Shown: positions 21,776 through 30,510, counted from the first letter of the stretch. The stretch: 64,000 nucleotides of DNA from Paracoccaceae bacterium (GCA_002709405.1 PAQV01000039.1:62001-126000); one strand, 5' to 3'. The notes: generated by a model from the letters alone, not told the origin. Numbers and translations are program-made.

Positions 21776-22654
21776 ATGTCGATTTTCGTCAATTCCGACA
21801 CCAAGGTGATCGTCCAGGGCATGACCGGGCGGGCAGGCACCTTCTATACCGACCAGGGCATGCGCTACGGGGGCAATTACGTGGGGGGCGTGCGCCCGGG
21901 CAAGGGCGGCCGCCGTCATCTGGACCTGCCACTGTTCGACACGGTGCAGGACGCGATGGCCCGCACCGGGGCCGACGCCAGCCTGGTCATCGTGCCCGCG
22001 CCCTTCGCGGGCGAGGCCATGGTCGAGGCCATCCAGGCCGGGATCGGCACGCTGGTCTGCGTGACCGAACGCGTGCCCCAGCACGACATGGCCCGGGTCA
22101 AGGCGGCCCTGCGCCAGTCCAACACCATGCTGATCGGGCCCAATTCCCAGGGCATCCTGTCGCCGGGCCAGTGCAAGATAGGGGTGATGCCGACGGTCGA
22201 TGCCCGGCCGGGCAACATCGGGATCGCCTCGCGGTCGGCCTCGCTGACGTCGGAAATCCTGGCGCAATGTTCGCGGGCCGGGCTGGGCCAGTCGACAACG
22301 GTGGGCGTCGGCGGAGACACCCTGCACGGGGTCGGCTTTGTCGAGTGCCTGAAGCGGTTCAAGGACGATCCCGACACCGAAGCCGTTGTGCTGATTGGTG
22401 AAATCGGCGGGACCGAGGAAGAGGAGGCCGCGGCCTACATCCTGGACAGCGGGTTTTCCAAGCCGGTCGTGGCCCTCGTCGTGGGCCGTCATGCGCCGCA
22501 GGGGCGGCGGATGGGCCACGCAGGGACGGTGTCGGCGCTGGGTCTGGGCTCGGCCGCCGAAAAGATCGACCTGCTGCGCCGGGCCGGGGTGGCCATTGCC
22601 GATACCGCGGACGACGTGGTGCAGGCCCTGGCCGGTTTCCAGAAAGCGGCCTGA
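21776..22654 (+). CDS. Divergent SucD-like ADP-forming acyl-CoA ligase alpha subunit, substrate unknown
   Basis: This 292-residue partner of the preceding beta subunit has GAGGGAGG-type sequence before the ATG. It has a Rossmann CoA domain ([14 protein letters not shown]) and keeps the phosphohistidine loop MGHAGTVSA, so the phospho-enzyme mechanism should work. The substrate-side loops differ from the normal alpha subunit in the same window: [10 protein letters not shown] becomes [10 protein letters not shown] and SRSGTLTYE becomes SRSASLTSE. Changes on both subunits at the same site argue for a coordinated change of specificity rather than decay. It is followed 11 bp later by a quinone oxidoreductase. 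Confidence 0.8.
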   Translation: MSIFVNSDTKVIVQGMTGRAGTFYTDQGMRYGGNYVGGVRPGKGGRRHLDLPLFDTVQDAMARTGADASLVIVPAPFAGEAMVEAIQAGIGTLVCVTERVPQHDMARVKAALRQSNTMLIGPNSQGILSPGQCKIGVMPTVDARPGNIGIASRSASLTSEILAQCSRAGLGQSTTVGVGGDTLHGVGFVECLKRFKDDPDTEAVVLIGEIGGTEEEEAAAYILDSGFSKPVVALVVGRHAPQGRRMGHAGTVSALGLGSAAEKIDLLRRAGVAIADTADDVVQALAGFQKAA

Positions 22655-22665
22655 GGGAGGGCTGG

Positions 22666-23655
22666 ATGAAAGATCTTCCCGACATGATGCAGGTCATCGA
22701 GATGGATGGGGCGGGATCGCCGGACGTGTTGGTGTCCCGTTCCCGGCCGACGGTGGCGCCCGACCCGGGGCACGTTCTGATCCGGGTCGTTGCCGCCGGG
22801 GTCAACGGGCCGGACATGGTCCAGCGGCGGGGGCATTCCCCGCCGCCGAAGGGGGCCTCGGACCTGCTGGGGCTTGAAGTGTCCGGCCAGGTGGTATCGG
22901 TGGGCGCGGACGTAACGGGCTGGCAGCCGGGCGACACGATCTGCGCGCTGACCAATGGCGGGGGCTATGCGGAATATGTCTCGGTCCGGGCCGATCATTG
23001 CCTGCCGATCCCCCAGGGCGTCAGCGTGATCGACGCGGCCGGCCTGCCAGAGACCTTCTTCACCGTCTGGAGCAACGTGTTCCTGGACCACGCCCTGCCG
23101 GAAAACGGGCGGTTCCTGGTGCATGGCGGATCGGGGGGGATCGGGTCGACAGCGGTGCAACTGGGCACGGCCATGGGGCTGGAGGTCTACACGACGGTCG
23201 AGGCCGGGGATCCGGCGGATTTCGCGGCCTCGCTGGGGGCGGTGCGGTGCATCGACTTCCGGACCGAGGATTTCGTGGCGATCTGCCGCGAGGCCGGGGG
23301 CATGGACATCGTGCTGGACATCATCGGGGGCGATTACGTGGCGCGCAACATCAAGGCGGCGCGCCATGATGCGCGGATCATCCAGCTGGCGTTCAATGCC
23401 GGATCGAAGGTCGAGATCGACCTGATGCCGGTGATGCTGAAGCGGATTTCCTATACCGGGTCGACCCTGCGGTCGCGCTCGGACGCCTTCAAGGCGCGGG
23501 TGGCGGCGGCGTTGCGCGACGAGGTCTGGCCCTTGTTTGCCAGCGGGGCGTTGCGGCCGGTGACCCATGCGGTGCTGCCCCTGGCGCAGGCGGCCAAGGC
23601 GCACCGGATGATGGAACGGGCCGGGCACCTGGGAAAGATCCTGCTGACGCCATGA
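22666..23655 (+). CDS. Zinc-free medium-chain NAD(P)H:quinone oxidoreductase (PIG3-like)
   Basis: This 329-residue protein of the MDR superfamily lacks the structural and catalytic zinc cysteines of alcohol dehydrogenases. The nucleotide-binding motif reads VHGGSGGIGSTAVQLG (about 148-163). The N-terminal GroES-like domain has AAGVNGPDMVQRRG, typical of TP53I3/QorB-type enzymes. Likely NADPH-dependent reduction of quinones or enoyl compounds. It lies 11 bp after the divergent CoA-ligase alpha gene, so an enoyl- or aldehyde-related role in that pathway is possible, but the family is promiscuous. Confidence 0.88.
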   Translation: MKDLPDMMQVIEMDGAGSPDVLVSRSRPTVAPDPGHVLIRVVAAGVNGPDMVQRRGHSPPPKGASDLLGLEVSGQVVSVGADVTGWQPGDTICALTNGGGYAEYVSVRADHCLPIPQGVSVIDAAGLPETFFTVWSNVFLDHALPENGRFLVHGGSGGIGSTAVQLGTAMGLEVYTTVEAGDPADFAASLGAVRCIDFRTEDFVAICREAGGMDIVLDIIGGDYVARNIKAARHDARIIQLAFNAGSKVEIDLMPVMLKRISYTGSTLRSRSDAFKARVAAALRDEVWPLFASGALRPVTHAVLPLAQAAKAHRMMERAGHLGKILLTP

Positions 23656-23746
23656 GTGTCCCCTGCCCGAAACTGGCCCGGGGCCCGATCCCGGCCGCCC
23701 CAGCCATAACACCAGCCATTCCCATGCCCCGACCGGAGAGCGCCGC

Positions 23747-24628
23747 ATGAACACCAAACCCGATTTCCGAAGCGACCGGCCCCTGCGCGCGGGGGCCAAC
23801 CGGTTGCTGCTGGGCAATTACGTCAGGCAGGCCGAGATCGGTGCCTTCGGCGAGGAACGCGGGACCGAGCAGACCCTGCGCTTTAACCTGACCGTCGAGA
23901 CCCGCCCGCCCGAGGGGCCGGTGGGGGCCGATGACGACGTAGATGGCATCCTCAGCTACGACACGCTGGTGCAGACCATCGACGCGGTGCTGCACGAGGA
24001 ACGGCTGGACCTGCTGGAAACCCTGGCCGAGCGGGTGTCGGACCGGTTGCTGGCCCTGCCGATGGTGACCCATGTGACCCTGCGGATCGAAAAGCTGGAC
24101 CGGGGGCCTTTTGCCCTGGGGATCGAGATCGAGCGGGCCCGGCCGGCCGGGCTGGACCTGCCCGACGGTCTGGGCGCGGCGCATCGCGCGCCGGTGGTGG
24201 CGGTGGTCTCGGCCGCGGCGGCGCGGGATGGGCGCTTTGGCCAGTGGCTGAGCGGGCTGATGGAGCTGGGCAAGCCGGTGATCCTGACGGCCTGCGACGC
24301 GCCCGGACCGGATGCCGCGCTGGACGACGGGGCCAACCGGCAGATCGCCCTTCTGGCGATGGAACAGGCGGCCTGGGCCATTGCCGGGCGGGATGACCGC
24401 TGCCGGGTGGTCGAAAGCCGGACCGAGCTGAAACACGCGATCGACACCGGCACCCCGGCGGTCTGGGCTCCGGCCCGGCTGGTGCGCCGGTCGAACGACC
24501 CGCGTGTCCGCCACGAGCTGATCGGGGATGCGCTGGTCCACTGGTTTGCCCTGGGCCTTGGGGCCGAATGCGTCGTTGCCCTGGACGCGCAGCCCCTTGC
24601 CCCCGCGGCAGATACGTCCGCGGCCTGA
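23747..24628 (+). CDS. folB: Dihydroneopterin aldolase-type protein (FolB) with an amino-acid-kinase-like C-terminal half
   Basis: The protein has 293 residues, more than twice a normal FolB (about 120). Residues about 18-140 are a FolB domain: LLGNYVRQAEIGAFGEE at the N-terminus and ILSYDTLVQTIDAVL and LETLAERVSDRLL further on. The C-terminal part (about 150-293) has VVAVVSAAAARD and later GTPAVWAPARLVRR and HELIGDALVHWFALGLGA. This resembles the end of amino-acid-kinase-fold proteins of pterin cofactor pathways, a weak assignment by eye. The FolB part should convert or epimerise dihydroneopterin in THF synthesis. With folE2 downstream it would raise folate supply for C1 assimilation. Confidence 0.75.
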   Translation: MNTKPDFRSDRPLRAGANRLLLGNYVRQAEIGAFGEERGTEQTLRFNLTVETRPPEGPVGADDDVDGILSYDTLVQTIDAVLHEERLDLLETLAERVSDRLLALPMVTHVTLRIEKLDRGPFALGIEIERARPAGLDLPDGLGAAHRAPVVAVVSAAAARDGRFGQWLSGLMELGKPVILTACDAPGPDAALDDGANRQIALLAMEQAAWAIAGRDDRCRVVESRTELKHAIDTGTPAVWAPARLVRRSNDPRVRHELIGDALVHWFALGLGAECVVALDAQPLAPAADTSAA

Positions 24629-24642
24629 CCCGCGCGGCGTGG

Positions 24643-24686
24643 CATTTCCACCGGGCCCGTCCTGCGCAGGCGGCCCGGTGGAAATG
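24643..24686 (+). terminator. 15-bp stem hairpin downstream of folB
   Basis: Arms CATTTCCACCGGGCC and GGCCCGGTGGAAATG are exact complements around a loop that itself holds CCTGCGCAGG. No T-run follows; it may end or protect the folB transcript. Confidence 0.5.
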
Positions 24687-24864
24687 ACCTTGCCCCCCTT
24701 TGCCCCCCTGCCGTCGACCACACCATGAAACAGGTGCTTTACCAGCAAATGAGGCGGCCTGATTTGGGCCGCAGCCCCCCCTGCCCGCCCCGCTTTGATA
24801 GCTCAAACCCCGGGCGGCACAGAAAAAACCCATCTTAACGAAACTTAATTGTGTTGCTTGTTCT

Positions 24865-24874
24865 TGGTATACCT
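24865..24874 (+). promoter_or_regulatory. Operator-like site D (TGGTATACCT)
   Basis: Contains the palindromic core TGGTATACC, followed by a second ACCA half at 24878-24881. It overlaps a weak predicted -10 upstream of folE2 and links this gene to the island motif set. Confidence 0.45.
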
Positions 24875-25189
24875 AGTACCATGCACAAGCAGGGGTCATC
24901 CCATAGGGCCCCTGCGGAACCGAGACCGAAACGAGGCCGCGGGTGCTGTCAGACATGTATGTTCCGAGTGGCATCAACACGGGTAAGACGGGTGCGCATT
25001 CCGCGTTCATCCGATCTCCATTTCCTCCCACCCGGGGGATCGGAGCGCAGCGTGCCCACCCTGCCCGGCCGCGCCTGCGAGGTTTCGACAAGGTGGGGCG
25101 GCGCGAACCGGACCGGCTTGATCCTTCGCGTCGCCCAACTCTCCCACACCGTTCCAAGACACGCTCCAAGACACCAGGGAAGTCCGTCC

Positions 25190-26332
25190 ATGAACACCCG
25201 TCCCCTTGACCTGCATGGCACGCGCCCCGACGCGGCCGGCGACGCCGAGCTGCCCTCTGTCGCCGGGCCTGCCCCGACCCCCGACGACGCCGCCGCCGCC
25301 CTGCGCCTGCTGCGCGACTACCTGGGCCGCACGGGTGGCGATGCCGGACCCGATCTGAACGGCGAAATCGCCCGCCTGGCCCGTCAGCCGCACCTGCCCC
25401 TGTCGCGTCAATATCCGGGCGAATTCACCGTCGACACCGATTACATCGACGGGCTGCCCGACCTGCAGAACGGCCCCGAAAGCCTGATTTCGGGCGCGCG
25501 CGACCAGATTGCCCACGTGGGCATCTCTGGCTTTCGCCTGCCGATCCGCTACCGCCTGCGCGATGGCGGCGACACGCGGCTGGAAACCTCGGTGACGGGC
25601 ACCGTCAGCCTGGCCGACGACCGCAAGGGCATCAACATGTCGCGCATCATGCGGTCCTTCTACCGAGCCGCCGAAGAGGCGTTCAGCTTTGACGTGATCG
25701 AGGACGTGCTGCGCGATTACCTGGACGACCACGACAGCTCGGACGCGCGGATCGCGCTGAACACGCGGTTTCCGGCCCGGGTGCAGTCGTTGCGATCGGG
25801 GCTGGCGGGCTATCAATATTACAATGTCACGCTCGAGGTCTCGGCCAGCGGCCGCTCGCGCCGGCAGGTGCTGCACCTGGATTACGTCTATTCCTCGACC
25901 TGCCCCTGTTCGCTGGAACTGTCCGAACATGCCCGGGCCACGCGCGGCCAGCTGGCCACGCCGCATTCGCAGCGCTCGGTCGCCCGGCTGTCGATGGTGC
26001 TGCAGCCCGGGGCCGGGCCTTTGTGGTTCGAAGACGTGGTGGAACTCTGCCGGGGGGCGGTGCCGACCGAAACCCAGGTGATGGTGAAACGCGAGGATGA
26101 ACAGGCCTTTGCGGAACTGAACGCGGCCAACCCGATCTTTGTCGAGGACGCCGTGCGGCTGTTCGCCGGGGCGCTGTCGGACGACCCGAGGATCGGCGAT
26201 TTCCGGGTACTGGCGAGCCACCAGGAAAGCCTGCACAGCCATGATGCGGTGGCCCTGATGACGCGCGGGCCCAGCTTTGACCACAGGGCGGTCGATCCGC
26301 ACCTGTTCCAGGACCTGCGGGTCCTGAGATGA
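25190..26332 (+). CDS. folE2: GTP cyclohydrolase IB (FolE2, COG1469)
   Basis: Makes 7,8-dihydroneopterin triphosphate from GTP, the first step of folate synthesis, in the zinc-independent IB family. The chosen start is ATG 25190 (MNTRPLDLHG) with AGGGA upstream, giving 380 residues; the open frame back to 24851 is intergenic. Diagnostic blocks are the metal-site Cys in STCPCSLELSEHA, then PHSQRSVARL and the C-terminal SHQESLHSHDAVA. With folB just upstream it forms a small folate-supply unit inside a C1 island. FolE2 is often a back-up enzyme used at low zinc. No zinc-type operator was recognised. Confidence 0.93.
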   Translation: MNTRPLDLHGTRPDAAGDAELPSVAGPAPTPDDAAAALRLLRDYLGRTGGDAGPDLNGEIARLARQPHLPLSRQYPGEFTVDTDYIDGLPDLQNGPESLISGARDQIAHVGISGFRLPIRYRLRDGGDTRLETSVTGTVSLADDRKGINMSRIMRSFYRAAEEAFSFDVIEDVLRDYLDDHDSSDARIALNTRFPARVQSLRSGLAGYQYYNVTLEVSASGRSRRQVLHLDYVYSSTCPCSLELSEHARATRGQLATPHSQRSVARLSMVLQPGAGPLWFEDVVELCRGAVPTETQVMVKREDEQAFAELNAANPIFVEDAVRLFAGALSDDPRIGDFRVLASHQESLHSHDAVALMTRGPSFDHRAVDPHLFQDLRVLR

Positions 26333-26621
26333 TCCGACAGCCTTCCCGAGATCCGCTTGACCAAGGGCCTGTGGCCTGCGGGGCGGGTATGGCCTCGGCC
26401 GCCGTGGCGCGCGCGGCCGAGGTCCGTTTCGGGGGGGCGAAAACGGGTCGATGGGCCGGGTTGGCACGGGTCAATGCTCCGGACATTACGATTTCCGGGC
26501 AATTTTTGTCGGGTAAGGATATGGTGGCGGGAACAGACGCATTTCATCGCCCCGCGCCTGTTCCGGACCGGCGTGCGAGGCGCGCAGGGGGCCCGGGCGG
26601 CCGGGGCAGACTGGAGCCCCC

Positions 26622-29183
26622 ATGTTGCCCGATGGACACCCCCTGATGCTGATCCCGAACGAAACCACGGGTATTGCGCGCATAGCGCCCGGCGCGGGCG
26701 TCGGGGCGGCCGTGTATGGCGAGCGGGCGGCGGATCTGCAGCACCTTGTCGACATGGGCCTGCCCTGCCCGCTGACCATTGCCCTGTCCTGCGACCGGCT
26801 GCACGACATCGCCGAGGGCCTGCGGTTCAACACCGCCGGGCTGGTCAACGATCTTGGGCCAGACCCTTTGATCGCCGTGCGCCCGTCGGCCGGGCAGCGG
26901 GCCTGGGGCGGGCCCCGGGCCTTTTACGACGTGGGGGTGAACGCCGACACCCATGCCCACATGGTGCGCACCCTGGGCCGGGCGCGGGCCAACACGCGCT
27001 GGGTCGAGTTCATCATCCGCTTTGCCACCGACGTGGATTGCCTGGATTCGGAATCCTTCGATCCGGTGGCCGGCAGCCCTGACCCGGTGGCGCTGGCCCT
27101 GCAGATCTACGAGGACGAGGCCGGCGCGGCCTTTCCACAGGATCCGGGCGACCAGCTTTCCCGGGTGATCTCGTCGATGGCCACGGCCTGGGAGGGCGTG
27201 ACCGCCCGGCTTTTGCGCCATGCCAAGGGCGCGCCCCTGGATGCGGGGCTGGGGCTGTTGGTGCAGGACAACCGCTGGGCGGTCTGCCGGGGCGACATCG
27301 GCCTGGCCGAGGCGCGCATGTTCGATCCGGTCACCGGTCAGCAGCGGATCAACGGGGTGGTGCGCATCCGCTCGGCCGAAGGGCCGCGCGAGGAGGTGCT
27401 GGAAGACGCCTTTCGCGCCCGGGCGCCCGACGATTTCTACGAGGTCGCGGGCATCCTGGAAACCGGGCGCACCGGGTTTGGCGAGGACCGCGAGTTCGAC
27501 ATCATCCTGACCGAAACCGGCACCCGCGTGCTGGATGCGCGGCCGGTGTCCTGCACCCCGCGCGCCGCCCTGAACAACGCGATCTCGCTGGTCAAGGCCG
27601 GCATCATCGGGCGCGAGGACGCGCTGTTGCGCGTCGCGCCGAACGCGCTGGCGGGGTTCCTGCACCCGCAGGTGCCCGCCGGGGTGGACCGCAGCCCGAT
27701 CTTTTCGGGCGTGGCGGCGTCTCCGGGCGGGGCCACGGGGCGGATCGTGTTCACTCCGGACGCGGCCGCCGCCTGCGCGGCCCGGGAAGAGCCCTGCATC
27801 CTGGTGCGGCGCGAAACCAACCCCGAGGACATCCGGGGCATGCACCTGGCCCAGGCCATCGTGACCGAACGGGGGGGCATGACCAGCCATGCCGCCGTGA
27901 TCGCCCGGGGCATCGGGGTGCCCTGCATCACCGGGGCCTCCAGCCTGACCATTTCGGCCGACAAGGGCCTGATGACCCTGCGCGACGGGCGGGTGCTCAA
28001 GGAAGGCGACCAGATCACCATCGACGGCACCAACGGCGAGGCCTACGAGGGCGAAATCCGCATGACCCCGCCCGACAGCGATGCCTCGTTCCTGGAGTTC
28101 ATGTCCTGGGCGGACGACGCGCGCGACATGGGCATCCGGGCCAATGCCGACACGCCCGAGGATGCGGCCCTGGCCCGGACATTCAAGGCCGAGGGCATCG
28201 GGCTGTGCCGGACCGAGCACATGTTCTTTGAACCCTCGCGGATGATCGTCATGCGCGAGATGATCTTTGCCGGGTCCGAACAGGACCGGCGGGCGGCTCT
28301 GGACCAGCTGCTGCCGATGCAGCGGGCCGATTTCAAGGCGCTGTTCGAAACCATGGCCGGGCTGCCCGTGTGCATCCGCCTGTTCGACCCGCCCCTGCAC
28401 GAATTCCTGCCGATGGACCGCGAGGGCCGGACGACCCTGGCCCGCTCGCTTGACCTGTCGCTGAACGAGGTCAACAGCCGCATCGAGGCGATTTCCGAGT
28501 TCAACCCGATGCTGGGCATGCGCGGGGTGCGGCTGGGGCTGATGCATCCCGAGATCTACGAAATGCAGGTGCGCGCGATCATCGAGGCCGCGGCCCTGGC
28601 CGCCGAGGCCACCGGCGCGCCGGTCGAGCCGGAAATCATGATCCCCCTGGTCGCCGGCCGGTCCGAGGTCAAGCTGGTCAAGACCCGCATCGACAGTGTC
28701 GCGGCCGAGGTCAGCGTGGCCATGGGCAGCTCTGTCGCCTACCGGCTGGGGGTGCTGGTCGAAACGCCGCGCGCGGCGCTGTGCGCGGGCGAGATCGCCG
28801 AATATGCCGACCTGCTGAGCTTTGGCACCAACGACCTGACCCAGATGACCTATGGCCTGTCGCGCGACGATGCCAGCCGGTTCCTGAAGGCCTATGTGCA
28901 GCAGGGGGCGCTGACGATCGATCCGTTCGAAACGCTGGATTTCAAGGGCGTCGGAGAGCTGATCCGCATCGGGGCCGACCGGGGCCGGGCCTCGAACCCG
29001 GCCATCGACCTGTCGATCTGCGGCGAACATGGCGGCGACATCGACACCATCGATTTCTGCCGCCGGGCCGGGTTCAGCTACGTGTCGTGCTCGCCCTACC
29101 GGGTGCCGATCGCGCGCCTGTCTGCCGCCCAGCTGGCCATTCGCGCCCGCAGGCAGGCCACCCCTCCGGACACCGCCAGCTGA
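26622..29183 (+). CDS. Pyruvate phosphate dikinase-like protein with altered ATP-binding half
   Basis: The protein has 853 residues, near PPDK length (about 875). The central phosphohistidine swivel (ERGGMTSHAAVIARG, about 420-435) and the C-terminal PEP/pyruvate barrel are textbook PPDK: FMSWADDARDMGIRANADT, GIGLCRTEHMFF, SFGTNDLTQMTYG and the acid/base Cys in SICGEHGGD. The N-terminal ATP-grasp third is divergent. The usual VSVRSGA block reads IAVRPSAGQRAWGG, and the C-terminal ATP-site string LQTR appears as LDAR. The ATP/Pi partial reaction may be changed or lost. It could interconvert PEP and pyruvate for the serine cycle, or use another donor. An alternative start is ATG 26646. It lies 289 bp after folE2 with no gene between. 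Confidence 0.8.
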   Translation: MLPDGHPLMLIPNETTGIARIAPGAGVGAAVYGERAADLQHLVDMGLPCPLTIALSCDRLHDIAEGLRFNTAGLVNDLGPDPLIAVRPSAGQRAWGGPRAFYDVGVNADTHAHMVRTLGRARANTRWVEFIIRFATDVDCLDSESFDPVAGSPDPVALALQIYEDEAGAAFPQDPGDQLSRVISSMATAWEGVTARLLRHAKGAPLDAGLGLLVQDNRWAVCRGDIGLAEARMFDPVTGQQRINGVVRIRSAEGPREEVLEDAFRARAPDDFYEVAGILETGRTGFGEDREFDIILTETGTRVLDARPVSCTPRAALNNAISLVKAGIIGREDALLRVAPNALAGFLHPQVPAGVDRSPIFSGVAASPGGATGRIVFTPDAAAACAAREEPCILVRRETNPEDIRGMHLAQAIVTERGGMTSHAAVIARGIGVPCITGASSLTISADKGLMTLRDGRVLKEGDQITIDGTNGEAYEGEIRMTPPDSDASFLEFMSWADDARDMGIRANADTPEDAALARTFKAEGIGLCRTEHMFFEPSRMIVMREMIFAGSEQDRRAALDQLLPMQRADFKALFETMAGLPVCIRLFDPPLHEFLPMDREGRTTLARSLDLSLNEVNSRIEAISEFNPMLGMRGVRLGLMHPEIYEMQVRAIIEAAALAAEATGAPVEPEIMIPLVAGRSEVKLVKTRIDSVAAEVSVAMGSSVAYRLGVLVETPRAALCAGEIAEYADLLSFGTNDLTQMTYGLSRDDASRFLKAYVQQGALTIDPFETLDFKGVGELIRIGADRGRASNPAIDLSICGEHGGDIDTIDFCRRAGFSYVSCSPYRVPIARLSAAQLAIRARRQATPPDTAS

Positions 29184-29252
29184 TCGCCGCCCGCATGATT
29201 GTCCATCCGCATGTCGTCACGCCCGCGCCGGGTTCGATAGGGAAAACCGATC

Positions 29253-30143
29253 ATGCTCGACAAGCTTGAAATGTTCATCGCCGTCGCGCGGGAGGAACAC
29301 TTTGGCCGCGCTGCCGTGGGGCTGGGGATCACCCAGCCGACGCTCTCGGCCGGGATCAAGCAGTTGGAGGACCAGCTGGGCGTGCAGCTGATCTTTCGCG
29401 GCTCGCGCTATGGCGGGCTGACGCCCGAGGGCCAGAACGCGCTGGAATGGGCCCGGCGCATCGTCGGCGACGCCCGCCAGCTGAAGGAAGAGATGCGCTT
29501 CAAGCGCCACGGGCTGGCCGGCCAGCTCCGCATCGCGGTGATCCCGACGGCCCTGACCTGGGCGGCGAAACTGTCGGCCCAATTCAGCCGCAAGCACCCC
29601 CGGGTGCGCATGACGCTGTTGTCCCATGCCTCGTCCGAGATCCTGTCGATGATCGAGGATTTCTCTGTCGATGCAGGCATTTCCTACCTGGACAACGAGC
29701 CAGTGGGCAAGTTCAGCACCGCGCCGCTTTATCGCGAACATTACATGCTTGTCTGCCGCAGCGACGCGCCCATGGCCGCACGCGACCGGGTCGGATGGCA
29801 CGACCTGGACGGCGAGAAACTGTGCCTGCTGACCCCCGACATGCAGAACAGGCGGATCATCAACCAACATTTCCTGGCCGCCGGGGTGACGCCCCGGGCG
29901 GGGATCGAATCGAACTCGACCGTGGTGCTGATCGCCAATGTCGAGGACGGCGACTGGATGACCGTTCTGCCCGCCGACATGGCCCGGTTCCTGTGCGCCG
30001 GAAAGCCCCTGTGCATGATTCCCGTGGGCGATGCCGAGGCCCACAAGACCGTGGGCCTGGTCGCCCCCTGGCGCGAGCCGCACACGCCGGTTCTCAAGGC
30101 GCTTCTGACCGAAGCGGGGCGGGTCTCCGACCTAAGTCGATAG
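29253..30143 (+). CDS. LysR-family regulator, second of a related pair
   Basis: This 296-residue protein has an HTH of MFIAVAREEHFGRAAVG and LGITQPTLSAGIKQLE and an effector domain from about 90. It contains PDMQNRRIINQHFLAAG, echoing PGMQNRRIVDQVF in the LysR protein at 19573, so the two belong to one subfamily. It follows the PPDK-like gene by 69 bp. A short dyad with CGATAGGGA lies at its start (about 29235) and again over its stop (30138-30156), which may be its own binding site. Target genes are probably in this island, perhaps the small downstream gene. Confidence 0.88.
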   Translation: MLDKLEMFIAVAREEHFGRAAVGLGITQPTLSAGIKQLEDQLGVQLIFRGSRYGGLTPEGQNALEWARRIVGDARQLKEEMRFKRHGLAGQLRIAVIPTALTWAAKLSAQFSRKHPRVRMTLLSHASSEILSMIEDFSVDAGISYLDNEPVGKFSTAPLYREHYMLVCRSDAPMAARDRVGWHDLDGEKLCLLTPDMQNRRIINQHFLAAGVTPRAGIESNSTVVLIANVEDGDWMTVLPADMARFLCAGKPLCMIPVGDAEAHKTVGLVAPWREPHTPVLKALLTEAGRVSDLSR

Positions 30144-30156
30144 GGATTCTCTATCG
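30138..30156 (+). repeat. Dyad CGATAG-N7-CTATCG over the lysR stop
   Basis: A 6-bp inverted repeat with a 7-base spacer includes the TAG stop of the LysR gene. The left arm with its GGGA continuation also occurs just before the lysR start. It is either a weak terminator stem or a LysR operator for the small gene downstream. Confidence 0.4.
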
Positions 30157-30181
30157 GATGACGGTTTTGCATTATTGATTC

Positions 30182-30191
30182 TGGTATCCCA
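30182..30191 (+). promoter_or_regulatory. Operator-like site E (TGGTATCCCA)
   Basis: Core identical to the copy at 8936. It lies 117 bp before the small gene at 30309 and 39 bp after lysR, marking the right edge of the C1 island. Confidence 0.4.
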
Positions 30192-30308
30192 CAGATGCGA
30201 TGAGGGGGCAGCACAGCCGATGGCCCATTTGCCCTCTCCCGCCCCCTGAAACGGGCCGGGCGGCGGCGGGTCCAAGGCGCCTCACGTCACCTGGAAGGGA
30301 TAGCCCTC

Positions 30309-30497
30309 ATGTCGGTCCACAAGATCACCCCTGCCCGTATCGTTCCGCTTGCGGGCCTGCCCCAGATCGGCCCCTCGGTCCTGCACCGCCTGCGCGCGGC
30401 CCTGCAGACCTGGCGGCCCTTCCTGGCCCATGACGAGGCCGGCGGCGCAGGGCTGGAGCGGCTGTTGCAGGCCGCGCGGGCCGACATGCGCGGCTGA
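30309..30497 (+). CDS. Small protein of unknown function (62 aa)
   Basis: Starts MSVHKITPARIVPLAGLPQI with GGAAGGGA about 8 bp upstream, a good ribosome site. It is basic, with no signal peptide or membrane helix. The middle (VLHRLRAALQTWRPF) is likely an amphipathic helix. I do not recognise the family. The island motif lies upstream (30182) and a T-rich hairpin region follows at about 30511-30536, so it looks like a complete small transcription unit. It could be a real island member or a chance frame with a good ribosome site. Confidence 0.5.
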   Translation: MSVHKITPARIVPLAGLPQIGPSVLHRLRAALQTWRPFLAHDEAGGAGLERLLQAARADMRG

Positions 30498-30510
30498 CAG
30501 GCATTCAAGT

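Larger units (their letters stand above)
24629..25189. promoter_or_regulatory. Intergenic control region folB-folE2 with large hairpin and operator-like site D
   Basis: This 561-bp stretch has no credible gene; overlapping frames on both strands are proline/arginine-rich and lack start signals. A 15-bp perfect stem is formed by 24643-24657 and 24672-24686, with an inner CCTG/CAGG stem in its 14-base loop, right after folB. A weak promoter (TTAATT 24845, TATACC 24868) carries motif D. If that promoter drives folE2, the leader is about 310 nt long. Confidence 0.5.

Noticed and set aside
24836-24849. TTAA-N6-TTAA resembling a CtrA box before folE2
   Set aside because: The CtrA consensus has a 7-base spacer; here it is 6 and there is no other sign of cell-cycle control.
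25007-26467. Minus-strand frame opposite folE2
   Set aside because: Shadow frame; FolE2 active-site motifs are on the plus strand.
26329-26646. 105-codon frame whose ATG overlaps the folE2 stop (ATGA)
   Set aside because: The overlap looks like coupling, but the peptide is arginine/alanine-rich with no recognisable fold and runs into the PPDK-like start; the 289-bp gap is treated as non-coding.
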